From: Candidatus Gastranaerophilales bacterium
GTDB lineage: Bacteria > Cyanobacteriota > Vampirovibrionia > Gastranaerophilales > Gastranaerophilaceae
Assembly: GCA_944324175.1 (NCBI GenBank)
Contig: CALUVH010000005.1
Location: 22,881 to 86,880, forward strand
Length of the DNA: 64,000 bases
Direction: 5' to 3'
Shown here: positions 53,244 to 62,393 of the stretch, piece after piece
Layout of the letters: the number at the start of each line of letters is the position of its first letter
How positions within the stretch are numbered: position 1 is the first letter of the stretch
Position numbers and translations under genes: made by a program
Notes under the pieces: model-generated
The model's database searches: none
Seen by the model: only the letters and a program-made list of their open reading frames with translations
Told to the model about the DNA's origin: nothing

Positions 53244-53561
53244 ATGAAATTAGACAGTATTCATGCCAGTAGCCAACCTAGTTTTGAAAAGTTTGTAAAA
53301 ATAAAAGACAATCCGGTTAAAATTCAAAAATTCAGAGACAAAGTTCGAAGAGCAAACGATGACATTTTGACACTCGCTGTAAAAAAGGGGAAAGAAAAAA
53401 CCGTTTTATACCTTTTTAGTGGTAAGCATTTTGATGAATTTATCAAACTGACAAAGAAAATCTATTTTAGAGATTTGCGTACCCACATCGAAAAATATAT
53501 GAAAGAAAAGCCTAAAAAAATGGCTATTTCAAAAGCTGAAAAATTTTTTAATTTAACCTAA
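53244..53561 (+). CDS. Hypothetical basic protein, 105 residues
   Basis: I do not recognise the family. It is a small, Lys-rich cytosolic protein (VKIQKFRDKVRRANDDILTL, FDEFIKLTKKIYFRDLRTHI), mostly helical with a short beta pair. The start has a good ribosome site (TAAGGAG). It stands alone between the hsp20 gene and tRNA-Pro. Confidence 0.62.
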   Translation: MKLDSIHASSQPSFEKFVKIKDNPVKIQKFRDKVRRANDDILTLAVKKGKEKTVLYLFSGKHFDEFIKLTKKIYFRDLRTHIEKYMKEKPKKMAISKAEKFFNLT

Positions 53562-53595
53562 TGCATAATTTTTTTGATTACTGTAAAACAAAAAA

Positions 53596-53669
53596 TCGGA
53601 ATGACAGGATTTGAACCTGCGCCCCCCGCGTCCCGAACACGGTGCGCTACCAAGCTGCGCTACATTCCG
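53596..53669 (-). tRNA. tRNA-Pro (CGG anticodon)
   Basis: 74 nt: acceptor CGGAATG/CATTCCG with discriminator A, D arm GCGCAGCTTGGTAGCGC, anticodon stem CCGTG/CGCGG with loop TTCGGGA, and T arm GCAGGTTCAAATCCTGT. CCA is not encoded. Confidence 0.95.
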
Positions 53670-53761
53670 ATATATTTTAATTTGTTTTGTACACACAACA
53701 GCGAAGTGCAAATCAGATGACTCGCACTTCGATTATAAATCGGTATTTGTAAAAAATCAAG

Positions 53762-54262
53762 TTATTTAAGTCCAAGAGCGTACTTATTGCTAGCTGAAAT
53801 CATATTCATTGCAGCAAAAATACTCTCTTGAGAATCAATTTTGGTAGAATATCTGCTATCTATGCTTGCTAGTTCTCTTTGATATTCTTCTATGTTACTC
53901 ATTTGAGAACTGTCATTTCCACATTGCGCAACAAGTTGCTCTATTTTTTGTGCGATTTTTTCACAAATTTCATCAGTTGTATCCGTTTGTGATACCTTAA
54001 CTCCCACTTCTTCGGCCAAGTCTTTAGCACGAGTTAAAAGTGTTTGATCTGAGGAATTTGATTGAGGTCTTGCCTGATCAGTTTTTGACATTGCCTCTAC
54101 TTGCGCAATAAGACTTTGTGCTTCAGCTTCTGATGAAACTGTTGTCGGATCTATACCTAGAGCTTGCAGTTTAGCTTTTGTTTCTTCACTAAGTTGATTT
54201 GACTTAATGCTATATGCACAGCTAATGCTTGTGCTTGCATTTAGCGCATTAATTGACGACAT
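53762..54262 (-). CDS. Hypothetical protein, 166 residues
   Basis: I do not recognise the family. It is a Ser/Gln/Ala-rich, mostly helical protein with no signal peptide. The first ~75 residues (LSEETKAKLQALGIDPTTVS) look like a small helical domain; the C-terminal part is coiled (ISNIEEYQRELASIDSRYST-like). The N-terminal style (Ser/Asn/Ala-rich, no signal) resembles that of the giant coiled-coil protein at 3812. The ribosome site AAAAGGA precedes the ATG. Confidence 0.6.
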   Translation of the reverse strand: MSSINALNASTSISCAYSIKSNQLSEETKAKLQALGIDPTTVSSEAEAQSLIAQVEAMSKTDQARPQSNSSDQTLLTRAKDLAEEVGVKVSQTDTTDEICEKIAQKIEQLVAQCGNDSSQMSNIEEYQRELASIDSRYSTKIDSQESIFAAMNMISASNKYALGLK

Positions 54263-54394
54263 ATCCGTAATCCTTTTTTTATTGACTTAATGTTTTTATA
54301 CAAAAAGTCAATATTCATGTCGGATTTTTTGCGCTAAAACTTTAAAATTTGCTTGCTTTTATTTAATATTGCTTAATTTTTTGCATATTATCAA

Positions 54395-55276
54395 CTACAG
54401 AAAGCTTATTTCATAAGCGCCATTGTTAACATAAAATTTCATTCTGATAGTTTCTCCGCTGTAAGCTGCAGGAGGAGGTTGAAATTTCGGTACACTCATC
54501 AGCATGTAATAAATAGCATCATTCATTGATTTATTGTTAGCATATTGTGCAAATTTTCTATTTATCAATTTACCTGTGCTATCTATTCCAAATTCAATAA
54601 TACAAGTTCCTTCACCTGAAATATTCCCCACAGTAAGTTTAGATAAAAGTAATTCACGCAAAATATTTTTATATCTGATAAGCTCAGGATTGTTGCTGTT
54701 ATCAGGTTTAGGTCTAACATTTTCATTTGCCACTTGAGAAGTTTTTATAGATTGTGCTTCGTTTTTTGGAACAGATTTAGTAATTTGTTGAGTTGACTTT
54801 GGGGTTGGATTTTGTCTTTTGATGTTTTGTTCAGGTTGATCTTTTTTTACTAAGGAATTAGAAGTTGTTTTTTTAGGCGAGCCAGTTTCAACGGGATCAA
54901 TTTTCCTTATAATTTTTTGAATAATCACAATTGGCTCAGGTGAGGGCATAGCAGACTCTGATTTTTGAGCTTTTGTTGGCGGAGTGGAATCTTTCCAAAT
55001 TCGCTCAAAATCAGGGATATTGATTTCTGATTTTTCTTGAGTAGTTACTTCTTGTAATTTATTATTTTTAGGGACTGGTATCAAAAAAATTATACACGAA
55101 AGGATTATGCAAAATGAAAAGATTACCCAAGACAGCATATCATCTTTATTAATGGTGTTTTGTAATAATTTTTGCGATTTAGAGGTGTCAATAAATTCAA
55201 AAGTATTATTGCCACATTCGCAATATTCAACTTGTTTATCGTATACGTTTCCGCATTCTTTGCATTTAAATTTCAA
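54395..55276 (-). CDS. Zinc-ribbon, membrane helix and TonB C-terminal domain protein
   Basis: This 293-residue protein begins with a zinc ribbon (CKECGNVYDKQVEYCECG). A membrane helix at ~47-68, a Pro/Lys/Gln linker and a TonB/TolA-like C-terminal domain (CIIEFGIDSTGKLINRKF, SVPKFQPPPAAYSG) follow. The TTG start at 55276 is supported by GGAG 8 nt upstream. A cytosolic metal-binding head on a TonB-like protein is unusual. It is the last gene of the second Ton-like operon. Confidence 0.78.
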   Translation of the reverse strand: MKFKCKECGNVYDKQVEYCECGNNTFEFIDTSKSQKLLQNTINKDDMLSWVIFSFCIILSCIIFLIPVPKNNKLQEVTTQEKSEINIPDFERIWKDSTPPTKAQKSESAMPSPEPIVIIQKIIRKIDPVETGSPKKTTSNSLVKKDQPEQNIKRQNPTPKSTQQITKSVPKNEAQSIKTSQVANENVRPKPDNSNNPELIRYKNILRELLLSKLTVGNISGEGTCIIEFGIDSTGKLINRKFAQYANNKSMNDAIYYMLMSVPKFQPPPAAYSGETIRMKFYVNNGAYEISFL

Positions 55277-55408
55277 CTAATTCACTCCTTTTTTGATTAT
55301 AATTCTTTCTATTTGGAATGTTTTGTGCATTTGAGGATTAACCTTCGCTACAAAAGCAGTTAAAAAAATAATAGAAAAAATTATTAATAGCGTAAGAATT
55401 TTTTTCAT
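55277..55408 (-). CDS. Small membrane protein, 43 residues
   Basis: The peptide has a single helix (KKILTLLIIFSIIFLTAFVA) and a basic tail ending IIIKKGVN. Its ATG overlaps the TGA of the preceding gene (ATGA), and its stop touches the TTG of the next, with that gene's ribosome site inside it. This tight packing argues for a real, translationally coupled gene. It could be a small subunit of the Ton-like complex. Confidence 0.65.
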   Translation of the reverse strand: MKKILTLLIIFSIIFLTAFVAKVNPQMHKTFQIERIIIKKGVN

Positions 55409-56250
55409 CGGGTAATCCTTTCATAATCAGAATAATCATTAGGTGTCGAATATCTTTCTGTATTTGACATTGTAAAACCACCATTAACATTAACAATGGT
55501 TCGTTTTGTGCGCGCAGGAAATTTAAGTATTGCTGTATGCTGATAACTGGTTAAAATGGGCTTTATTACCCGTTTTGCCATAGGTGTGTACATATCGTTA
55601 TCCGACCAAGTATTTATGTTGGATATGTTACCGTTTTTATCTACAGTAAAAGAAAAATTAAATGTAGTACCGTAAGGAGCTGCAATTTTTGAATCTTTCA
55701 TAACTTGATTTTGTAGATCACTACGCCATTTGTTCCAGACAATTATTTCCTCTTCTTCTGTGAGCGGTTTACTTTCTACAGCAATATTTTTTGTAATTTG
55801 AGTCGGTTTTTGCTCAATTTTAGATTGAGTTGGAGGTTTCTCTTTTTCAACTTCTTTTGGAGCTTGAGCATTTTTCATAACTCTTTCAAGCAAATCTTTA
55901 TTATTATTTTGAGTTTTTGTACTTACTTGAGACGTTTTTATCGGTTGAGTTTTTACGTTTGTATTTTCTGATTGAGTATTCAAAGTCTTTGGAGTTGATT
56001 TTATATGTTCCTCGATGACTTGAACAATTACTTTTTGAGGCTGTTGATTTTCCGTTGTCTTCACTTCCTGAGTTGCAGGTTGAACATCATATTTTACTTT
56101 TGTTTGTGGTTTTGTGGTTTCACTTTGCTCTTGAATTTTATAATTGTAGTCCGTCACAACTAGGGGCTTATGCATTTGGGTATTAGTCGCAAAGCCGTAA
56201 GCTGTAAATATTACGAATAGTATTATCAGTATCGTCTTTATTATATTCAT
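55405..56250 (-). CDS. TonB-family protein of the second Ton-like operon
   Basis: This ~281-residue protein has an N-terminal membrane helix (MNIIKTILIILFVIFTAYGF), a long Thr/Gln/Lys/Pro-rich linker and a TonB-like C-terminal domain (FNFSFTVDKNGNISNINTW, MAKRVIKPILTSYQH). I start at ATG 56250, which lies 3 nt inside the preceding gene's end; a TTG two codons earlier is the alternative. It would bridge the periplasm between an inner-membrane motor and outer-membrane partners. Confidence 0.75.
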   Translation of the reverse strand: MNIIKTILIILFVIFTAYGFATNTQMHKPLVVTDYNYKIQEQSETTKPQTKVKYDVQPATQEVKTTENQQPQKVIVQVIEEHIKSTPKTLNTQSENTNVKTQPIKTSQVSTKTQNNNKDLLERVMKNAQAPKEVEKEKPPTQSKIEQKPTQITKNIAVESKPLTEEEEIIVWNKWRSDLQNQVMKDSKIAAPYGTTFNFSFTVDKNGNISNINTWSDNDMYTPMAKRVIKPILTSYQHTAILKFPARTKRTIVNVNGGFTMSNTERYSTPNDYSDYERITR

Positions 56251-56252
56251 AA

Positions 56253-57863
56253 TCAATCTTTATCAACTTTTGAAAGTAACTCATCGCAAGCATTTATTTC
56301 AAATTTTGTCTGACTTAGCATAAGTGTTTCAGCTATCAACAATGCTGTAGGGACTAACGCTGCTACTAAACTCAAAAACATTCCTTGCAAGTCGCCACCA
56401 ATTTCAGTCATAAAGTAGGATACGTTCATAGCAAATTCAATGAATATGATTGCACAAGCAATCGCCAATGCACGATTTTTTTCAGTTTCTATTTTTTTAA
56501 CACCTTCAATACCGTAAATAGATACACCGTGTTCAATAAAATCGCTAAATCCATCCTGCTTAATTACTTGTGAACCCTGAATTTTTTTTGTTGCAAAAAA
56601 TGCGCTTACAAAAGAAAAGAAAGCGAAAATAATTAAAAAAGTTGCAAGGACTAAAAATACCGGACTAAAACGGAGTCCTGAAATTCTAATCCAGCCTGCT
56701 GCTTCAGGGAAACACATTGCAAGAGTATTAGATACACCATATGCAAGGAATGGTGCCGTTATAATTCCAATAATTGTCTCTCCCACTGATTTTAGTTGTA
56801 AGTTGAATAGTTTATCTTTTATATATTGCAGTTTTGTATTGCTCAAACTATTTATATATCGATCAATCCAAGTTCTATAGTTTTTCAAAACGTCCTCAAA
56901 ATCTTCGCGATACTCGTACTTATCCAAAGTTGCAGAACTTTCATTTCCTACACTTTTAAAGTATCCGCAAGAAACTGCGAGTACTGCCATTATACCTGTA
57001 AAAAATAGTGCCAAGAAGAATGCAAAAGTTATAAAATCATTCACATTTTTGTAATAAATAAGGTTAATTACATATATGCCAATAATGAACAGTAGTGAAA
57101 AAGCAATCATAAAATTTTGCGCAATTGGAGTTGTTTTAGACATATTGGCATTGATTTTTGATTGCAAAAACAGATATATACCTTGTTTTAGCAATAGACA
57201 TATTCCATAGACTATTAACGTGAAAATAATCCAAACTTTTATGTTTGTAGGCAAATGTAAGTATGAAGCTGTTTCTTTGACTTGAAGTCCCATTAAATAA
57301 TTTGACAGCCCAAAAGAAGTCAATAGGGCAGAAAAGAACATAAGAATATGAAGGAATACGGCGGTTCTTCTATTAGAAGTAAGTTTTTGTTTTAAATCCG
57401 ATATAGTAAATCCGACCTGCTTGATTATCGCTACGCGATCTTTTTCTATAAGTTCTTTTTGCTTTTCAATTTTAACTTTAGTTATTGCGTTAACATCCTT
57501 ACCGTATAATCCTTTTATGTCCTCTTCGGTGAATTCTTCTTTTGCTATAGAAGAAACGGTTTTTGATACGGGTTCATCAGCGAGTATTTTCACACTAATA
57601 TACTCATCAGAATTGGCAAGCATCAATTTGCATACACTACCGACCTCAACTTTTTGTACCACCTGACCTTTAAACAATATTCTGTCACTGTGAAAAGTAT
57701 TAATTACTGTACATTTGTTATTTATCTTATCATTTTGAATAGTGAGTAATAAGTCAAAATCAAGCTCTAAAACAAAATCGCAATTTTGGTTGGTACCGAC
57801 ATTTATCATATCCTTATCGGTAAATATCTTTTCTTGCTTTGATGTCGAAACTATTATAGCCAT
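56253..57863 (-). CDS. Polytopic membrane protein with N-terminal FHA-like domain
   Basis: This ~536-residue protein has an N-terminal ~95-residue beta domain (MINVGTNQNCDFVLELDFDL) that resembles a forkhead-associated fold. A linker with a charged helix follows, then about eight membrane helices (~165-530), the last with FLSLVAALVPTALLIAETLM. Its place beside TonB-like genes suggests a distant MotA/TolQ/ExbB role, but no family signature is clear. The ATG 57863 follows GAGAGGA; the longer TTG frame starts inside that ribosome site. FHA domains bind phosphothreonine. Confidence 0.7.
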   Translation of the reverse strand: MAIIVSTSKQEKIFTDKDMINVGTNQNCDFVLELDFDLLLTIQNDKINNKCTVINTFHSDRILFKGQVVQKVEVGSVCKLMLANSDEYISVKILADEPVSKTVSSIAKEEFTEEDIKGLYGKDVNAITKVKIEKQKELIEKDRVAIIKQVGFTISDLKQKLTSNRRTAVFLHILMFFSALLTSFGLSNYLMGLQVKETASYLHLPTNIKVWIIFTLIVYGICLLLKQGIYLFLQSKINANMSKTTPIAQNFMIAFSLLFIIGIYVINLIYYKNVNDFITFAFFLALFFTGIMAVLAVSCGYFKSVGNESSATLDKYEYREDFEDVLKNYRTWIDRYINSLSNTKLQYIKDKLFNLQLKSVGETIIGIITAPFLAYGVSNTLAMCFPEAAGWIRISGLRFSPVFLVLATFLIIFAFFSFVSAFFATKKIQGSQVIKQDGFSDFIEHGVSIYGIEGVKKIETEKNRALAIACAIIFIEFAMNVSYFMTEIGGDLQGMFLSLVAALVPTALLIAETLMLSQTKFEINACDELLSKVDKD

Positions 57864-57881
57864 ATTATTTCCTCTCAATTT

Positions 57882-58556
57882 TTATCTTCCGATAGCTGTT
57901 AAAAATTTTCTTACAGCTTTGTCACTTGTCTGCTCAGGAGCTACAATCAAATGAGTTTCACCAAGTATTGGAGTTAATGTTTCTTTTGCCTGATCCAATT
58001 TTGCAGGATGTGCATTCAAAAACATCATAGATAAATCCGGTACATACTCCATTATACTTTTTACATTTTCAGGTAAAAGTTTCCAATCTATCTGATTTTC
58101 AACTGCTCCCTCATTTTCCAAATCGCCGATAACTACAACAGCAGGTACATATCCTGATTTTTTAAGATTAAGGCAGTGATTAAAAGCTTTTTTAAGCCCC
58201 AAACCATAAGCAGTTCCATAATCTTTTTCGTCATATTGAGTGAATGCATCCATAGCTTTAGTAATAGCGCTACCATTTGTAGGAGCACCTTCATATATTA
58301 GATAAGCATCTTCTGATACTCGTAAAATTTTTACTTGATCCTCAGGATCCAGTACATTACAAATTTGTTTAAGTAATTTCTTTTGCTCTGGCAAATTCTT
58401 TTGGTTTGATGCGGATGAGTCAATTACAAAGACAACTCCCGCCGGTTTAAAATCATCTATTTTGATATGTGAAAGACCTACCCATAAAAGTTTTATTACA
58501 ATAGCACATATGAGAATTATTAATCCTATCGTAATCACTCGTTTATTTAATTTCAT
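57882..58556 (-). CDS. Membrane-anchored VWA-domain protein
   Basis: This ~224-residue protein has an N-terminal membrane helix (VITIGLIILICAIVIKLLWV) and a von Willebrand A domain. The metal-ion site starts at FVIDSSASNQ (DxSxS); the second Asp is probably in VVVIGDLEN. VWA domains bind protein partners through a metal. The ATG 58556 is placed 9 nt after AAAGGA. In this operon it may regulate or assemble the Ton-like complex. Confidence 0.72.
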   Translation of the reverse strand: MKLNKRVITIGLIILICAIVIKLLWVGLSHIKIDDFKPAGVVFVIDSSASNQKNLPEQKKLLKQICNVLDPEDQVKILRVSEDAYLIYEGAPTNGSAITKAMDAFTQYDEKDYGTAYGLGLKKAFNHCLNLKKSGYVPAVVVIGDLENEGAVENQIDWKLLPENVKSIMEYVPDLSMMFLNAHPAKLDQAKETLTPILGETHLIVAPEQTSDKAVRKFLTAIGR

Positions 58557-58610
58557 ATATAACATTCCTTTTTGTCTAAATATAACACATTTTTAGAATT
58601 GACGCAAACT

Positions 58611-59465
58611 TTATAATTGCTGGTATACCGCGGCATTTACAGGTTTTGAAAGAATGAGTTCCAAAGGCATATCAGATTGAATATTAGCCTCAATACCTCT
58701 TTGCATTGTACCTTTTAAAGCACCGCCTGCGGCTCCGATACCTCCAAATATAGCCATATTCCGTCCCCAATTATCACCAGAGAATGCAGACCCAAGTACA
58801 GCAGCAAGCAAGCCAACACCAGCACCTATCAAGATATCTCGTGCCATGCTTTTGGTGCGTATATTTTCACTTTTCAACTCAATTGGTTTAGTCGAAATAT
58901 CGTAAGTGACACCCTCTGGAGTCATAACTTTGTTAAACGAAATTTCTAACATACCATTACCGTATGCATACCCTGCGGCATCCACCTTTGTTACAGTTCC
59001 ATATACAATACTACCTACCGGTGCTATTACATTACCTTGATATTCCCAGTTTTTGTATAGCGCAGCTGTAATTTGATCATTTACATCTAAACTGCCAGAG
59101 CTGACACCGGATTGAAGTTTTGCATTTAACACTGCACCCTCAGGTACTGTTATAACATGCCCTTGATGGACAGATTTTACACTGTCGGGAATTTGAATTT
59201 CAGGTAATACATATTGATTAGGTTCAAATTCAAAAATTAATGGATCATGTTCTACTTTATTAGAGTTACTTTTTATGATATGTTTATCCTGTTTTATTTG
59301 CAAAGGTTCAGATACGGGGTTGTACATACTGGGGTCTAAATATAGACGATCAAATTCAGCTTGTGCTTCATCAGAAAAATCATAATCTGTATAAATATCC
59401 GCAGCATAAGCTATTTGAATAAATCCTAATAATATGCAAAGAAAATAAATTATAACTTTTTTCAT
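58611..59465 (-). CDS. Exported beta-domain protein with glycine-zipper segment, paralogue of 43656
   Basis: This 284-residue protein has a signal peptide (MKKVIIYFLCILLGFIQIAYA) and a beta-rich domain (GHVITVPEGAVLNAKLQSGV, VIAPVGSIVYGTVTKVDAAG, FNKVMTPEGVTYDI). A Gly-zipper stretch follows (LIGAGVGLLAAVLGSAFSG, AIFGGIGAAGGALKGTM). It aligns with the protein at 43656 over the whole mature part. It leads the second Ton-like operon. A ribosome site (AAAAGGT) and a -10-like TGATAAAAT lie upstream. Confidence 0.75.
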   Translation of the reverse strand: MKKVIIYFLCILLGFIQIAYAADIYTDYDFSDEAQAEFDRLYLDPSMYNPVSEPLQIKQDKHIIKSNSNKVEHDPLIFEFEPNQYVLPEIQIPDSVKSVHQGHVITVPEGAVLNAKLQSGVSSGSLDVNDQITAALYKNWEYQGNVIAPVGSIVYGTVTKVDAAGYAYGNGMLEISFNKVMTPEGVTYDISTKPIELKSENIRTKSMARDILIGAGVGLLAAVLGSAFSGDNWGRNMAIFGGIGAAGGALKGTMQRGIEANIQSDMPLELILSKPVNAAVYQQL

Positions 59466-59606
59466 ACCGACCTTTTATTTAATGTAATTTTATCAAAAAA
59501 TCAAGCTTTTTTCAAATTTTAACTGTCCTATTTGCTACAAATTTAAAATTATGATACAATTAAAACGGTAGAAAGTACAAAATAGTTCATTTGTGAGGTT
59601 GGCAAA

Positions 59607-60212
59607 ATGGAGAAAATTATTGAATTTTTGATTATTTTAATCGGAGCGTATTTGATTGGTTCAATACCAACAGGATATATAATCGTAAAAGCTTTTAAAG
59701 GAGAAGATATAAGAAAAATCGGATCAGGTTCGACAGGAGCTACAAATGTAAAAAGGGTTATGGGTAAAAAATGGTTTTTTATCACGTTACTTTTAGATGC
59801 ATTTAAAGGAGCATTACCGGTTGTTTTGGCAGAATTGTTTGCGAAATCATTTACAGGAATCGGACTATTACCTGTAGTAGCAGCAATTGCGGTAATTTTA
59901 GGTCATAGTAAATCAATATTTTTAAATTTTACAGGAGGCAAATCAGTAGCTTCAGGTGTAGGAACAATTTTAGCACTTAACTGGCACGTCGGACTGATAA
60001 TAGCAGCAATATGGGCTGTAATTACATATTTTTCAAAGTACGTATCACTAGGTTCAATTATCGCACTTTTAATTTCTCCAATTTTAATGTATTTTTTGGA
60101 CGGCAGACTGGCATATGTCGGATATTGTCTACTTGGAGCAATTTATATTGTATATTTGCACCGCGAAAACATCGGACGACTTTTACGTGGTGAAGAAAAC
60201 AAAGTCAGATAA
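59607..60212 (+). CDS. plsY: Glycerol-3-phosphate acyltransferase PlsY
   Basis: This 201-residue inner-membrane enzyme acylates glycerol 3-phosphate with acyl-phosphate, the first step of phospholipid synthesis. Conserved motifs are GSIPTGYI, IRKIGSGSTGATNVKR, GHSKSIFLNFTGGKSVASG and TYFSKYVSLGSI. It has five to seven hydrophobic segments. The ribosome site GTGAGGTT precedes the ATG; an extended -10 (TGATACAAT) lies ~45 bp upstream. It has its own strong terminator. Confidence 0.95.
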   Translation: MEKIIEFLIILIGAYLIGSIPTGYIIVKAFKGEDIRKIGSGSTGATNVKRVMGKKWFFITLLLDAFKGALPVVLAELFAKSFTGIGLLPVVAAIAVILGHSKSIFLNFTGGKSVASGVGTILALNWHVGLIIAAIWAVITYFSKYVSLGSIIALLISPILMYFLDGRLAYVGYCLLGAIYIVYLHRENIGRLLRGEENKVR

Positions 60213-60236
60213 TAAAAATATTAAATATTCTTTACA

Positions 60237-60285
60237 AAATATCGGTATTTTTCAAAGATTTTATTGAAAATACCGATATTTTTTC
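60237..60285 (+). terminator. Strong intrinsic terminator of plsY
   Basis: A ~20-bp stem (core ATATCGGTATTTTTCAA / TTGAAAATACCGATAT) is followed by TTTTTT. Confidence 0.9.
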
Positions 60286-60307
60286 TGTAGGTAAGTGGAG
60301 TATAAAT

Positions 60308-61441
60308 ATGACAATTTTCGAAATAGGTGGAGTAAAACAAGGGAGAAAAAACGATAAAAAACCACAAGGTAAAGTACATCAAGTCAAAAAGGATGAAACT
60401 TTATATTCAATAGCAAAACAGTATGGAGTTTCTGTAGAGGAATTGCGTAAATATAATAAAATAGGGAAAGATAATTTAATTGACATAGGACAATCACTAA
60501 AAATTCCGCCACAAAAAAGTAAATCCGAAAATGTATCAATAATACCAACGAATAAAAATAAAACAAATAGCCGGTATTCTTTAATACCAAAAGATGAAGG
60601 AGCTGCTACAATAAAGAATAAACTAACTATTCCACCTAAAACACACAAAGTTGAAAAAGGTGAAAGTTTATATTCACTGGAGAAAAAATACGGACTTCGT
60701 TCAGGTGAACTTGCTTATATTAATAAAATAGATGCATCAAAGGGATTACAAATCGGTCAAACCCTTAAAATCCCTGAAAGATACGACATAGGGACCCCGA
60801 AAACCAAAGAAGATGTCGCGGAATTACTCAATTTTTCTACCCAATTTATTGAAGATTTAATGACATTCGAGGGTAAAAAAGATGTACATAAAACATTCAA
60901 GGACGGTATAGGTAACCCTACAATCGGTTATGGACATCTGGTCTATACAAAGTTTGAACGGAATTATTATAAAAATCGTGAGTTATCTGATGTAGAGATA
61001 TATTCATTACTTGCACAGGACCTTATAAAAGCAGAAAATTCCATAAGAATATCTATCGGGGCAGAGAATTATGAAAATCTCTCCAGAAAGCAAAAACAAG
61101 CATTGGTTGATTTTGTATTTAGCAGAGGAGAGGGAACTTTTAATGGCAAGCATTGTAAAAAATTACGAGAAGGTTTAATCGAGGGTAATTTCGACAAAGC
61201 AGCGACAAATCTTACTTATAATCGTTCAATTAAGACAGGCAAAGTGATGAATGGGCTGACCAAAAGACGGTTATATGAAATGGCGATGTTTGCAGGTGAA
61301 CACAAATCTGATGCAGTAATTAATGCAGCAAGAAAGCTCTACCAAGAAGGACTGCAATCCGCAAAGTCTGAAAAACTTAACCAAGGGACAATAGATGCAT
61401 ATAAAAAAGATGTCCAAAGCTGGTTTGACGGCAAATTATAA
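60308..61441 (+). CDS. Two-LysM-domain phage-type lysozyme (GH24)
   Basis: This 377-residue protein has two LysM peptidoglycan-binding repeats (~25-70 ETLYSIAKQYGVSVEELRKY and ~110-155 ESLYSLEKKYGLRSGELAYI). A GH24 muramidase domain follows from ~180: catalytic Glu in TFEGKKD, then GNPTIGYGHL and GLTKRRLYEMAMF. There is no classical signal peptide, so export would need another route, for example a holin-like or type-specific system, or lysis. It could act in cell-wall remodelling or as an effector. The ribosome site GTGGAG precedes the ATG. Confidence 0.85.
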   Translation: MTIFEIGGVKQGRKNDKKPQGKVHQVKKDETLYSIAKQYGVSVEELRKYNKIGKDNLIDIGQSLKIPPQKSKSENVSIIPTNKNKTNSRYSLIPKDEGAATIKNKLTIPPKTHKVEKGESLYSLEKKYGLRSGELAYINKIDASKGLQIGQTLKIPERYDIGTPKTKEDVAELLNFSTQFIEDLMTFEGKKDVHKTFKDGIGNPTIGYGHLVYTKFERNYYKNRELSDVEIYSLLAQDLIKAENSIRISIGAENYENLSRKQKQALVDFVFSRGEGTFNGKHCKKLREGLIEGNFDKAATNLTYNRSIKTGKVMNGLTKRRLYEMAMFAGEHKSDAVINAARKLYQEGLQSAKSEKLNQGTIDAYKKDVQSWFDGKL

Positions 61442-61447
61442 AAAACA

Positions 61448-62236
61448 CTAAAACTCATCACTACCTGATTTTACAAGTTCTAAAAGATGTGATAATTTTT
61501 GTCTTAATTTTGCATTCTCACATCTCAAATTCTCAAGCTCATTCGAGCAAATTTTGTCTTGAGGTAATTCCTGCTTTACTTCAGGAGCGATATTATAATC
61601 AAGCACAAAACGAGTTTGTGCTTCTTGCTTTAACATTAATGCTGATATTGCGTCATTATAAGAAATAAATCCTAAATCTGCAAGAATTTGAGCAAACTTT
61701 TTATCTGATTTTTCAGCCACCGAAGCAGCCTGAGAAAGCTCTTTTTCAGTTATACTACCCTTGTGTAAAAAATATTCTCCTATCCGATATTTTCCTGCAA
61801 TAAATCCGCACATGGCTGAAATTTCTTTTGAATCAGGCACTGTAATAAATTTTTGCTCAGCACAGAACTCAAAATACTTTGCCACCTCTTCCATTGACCA
61901 AAAGTTTGTAAGCGCAATCTCAAGGATAGAAAAATTATTTTCGCAGTATTCTAAAAAGCTGTAAATATTACTGTCAAACCCACATTTTTTTTCTAATAAT
62001 TCAGTTTTGCCACTAAAAGTTATCACAGGACTATACATTGAAAAACTATTTTCACAAATCGTATTAAAATTATGTTTTTCCAAATCTCTCTTTAACTTTA
62101 CAAAAATAACCTGTTTAACCCATAACGGAAACCTATAAATTCTATCTAAAAAGATGTTAAGAACGTTTTTTTTCACACTCACCTCATGTCCAATAATACA
62201 TTTACCACATCCGAAATTAATATTCAAGTAGCACAC
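61448..62236 (-). CDS. Hypothetical protein with MshEN/GspE-N-like domain
   Basis: This ~262-residue protein has an unassigned first half and a middle segment (RIGEYFLHKGSITEKELSQA, AQILADLGFISYNDAISAL) like the N-terminal GspE/MshE domain, which in some ATPases binds c-di-GMP. The C-terminus is a short coiled coil. It lacks the ATPase domain. Given the pilin genes, a link to pilus assembly is possible. The GTG start at 62236 is uncertain; a TTG three codons later has a better-placed GGA. Confidence 0.6.
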   Translation of the reverse strand: MCYLNINFGCGKCIIGHEVSVKKNVLNIFLDRIYRFPLWVKQVIFVKLKRDLEKHNFNTICENSFSMYSPVITFSGKTELLEKKCGFDSNIYSFLEYCENNFSILEIALTNFWSMEEVAKYFEFCAEQKFITVPDSKEISAMCGFIAGKYRIGEYFLHKGSITEKELSQAASVAEKSDKKFAQILADLGFISYNDAISALMLKQEAQTRFVLDYNIAPEVKQELPQDKICSNELENLRCENAKLRQKLSHLLELVKSGSDEF

Positions 62237-62393
62237 ATCCTAAATATAATTACAATATAGTAAATAAAATGAAAACCTAAACCATAGAAAGTACAACTAT
62301 AATCACTACTGCCATGGAATTTGTCACCTGTTTTGTTAAAATTTTTGTCCACCGTCATCATAGACTGACCCGACTATAAATAGGCGTATCAAT

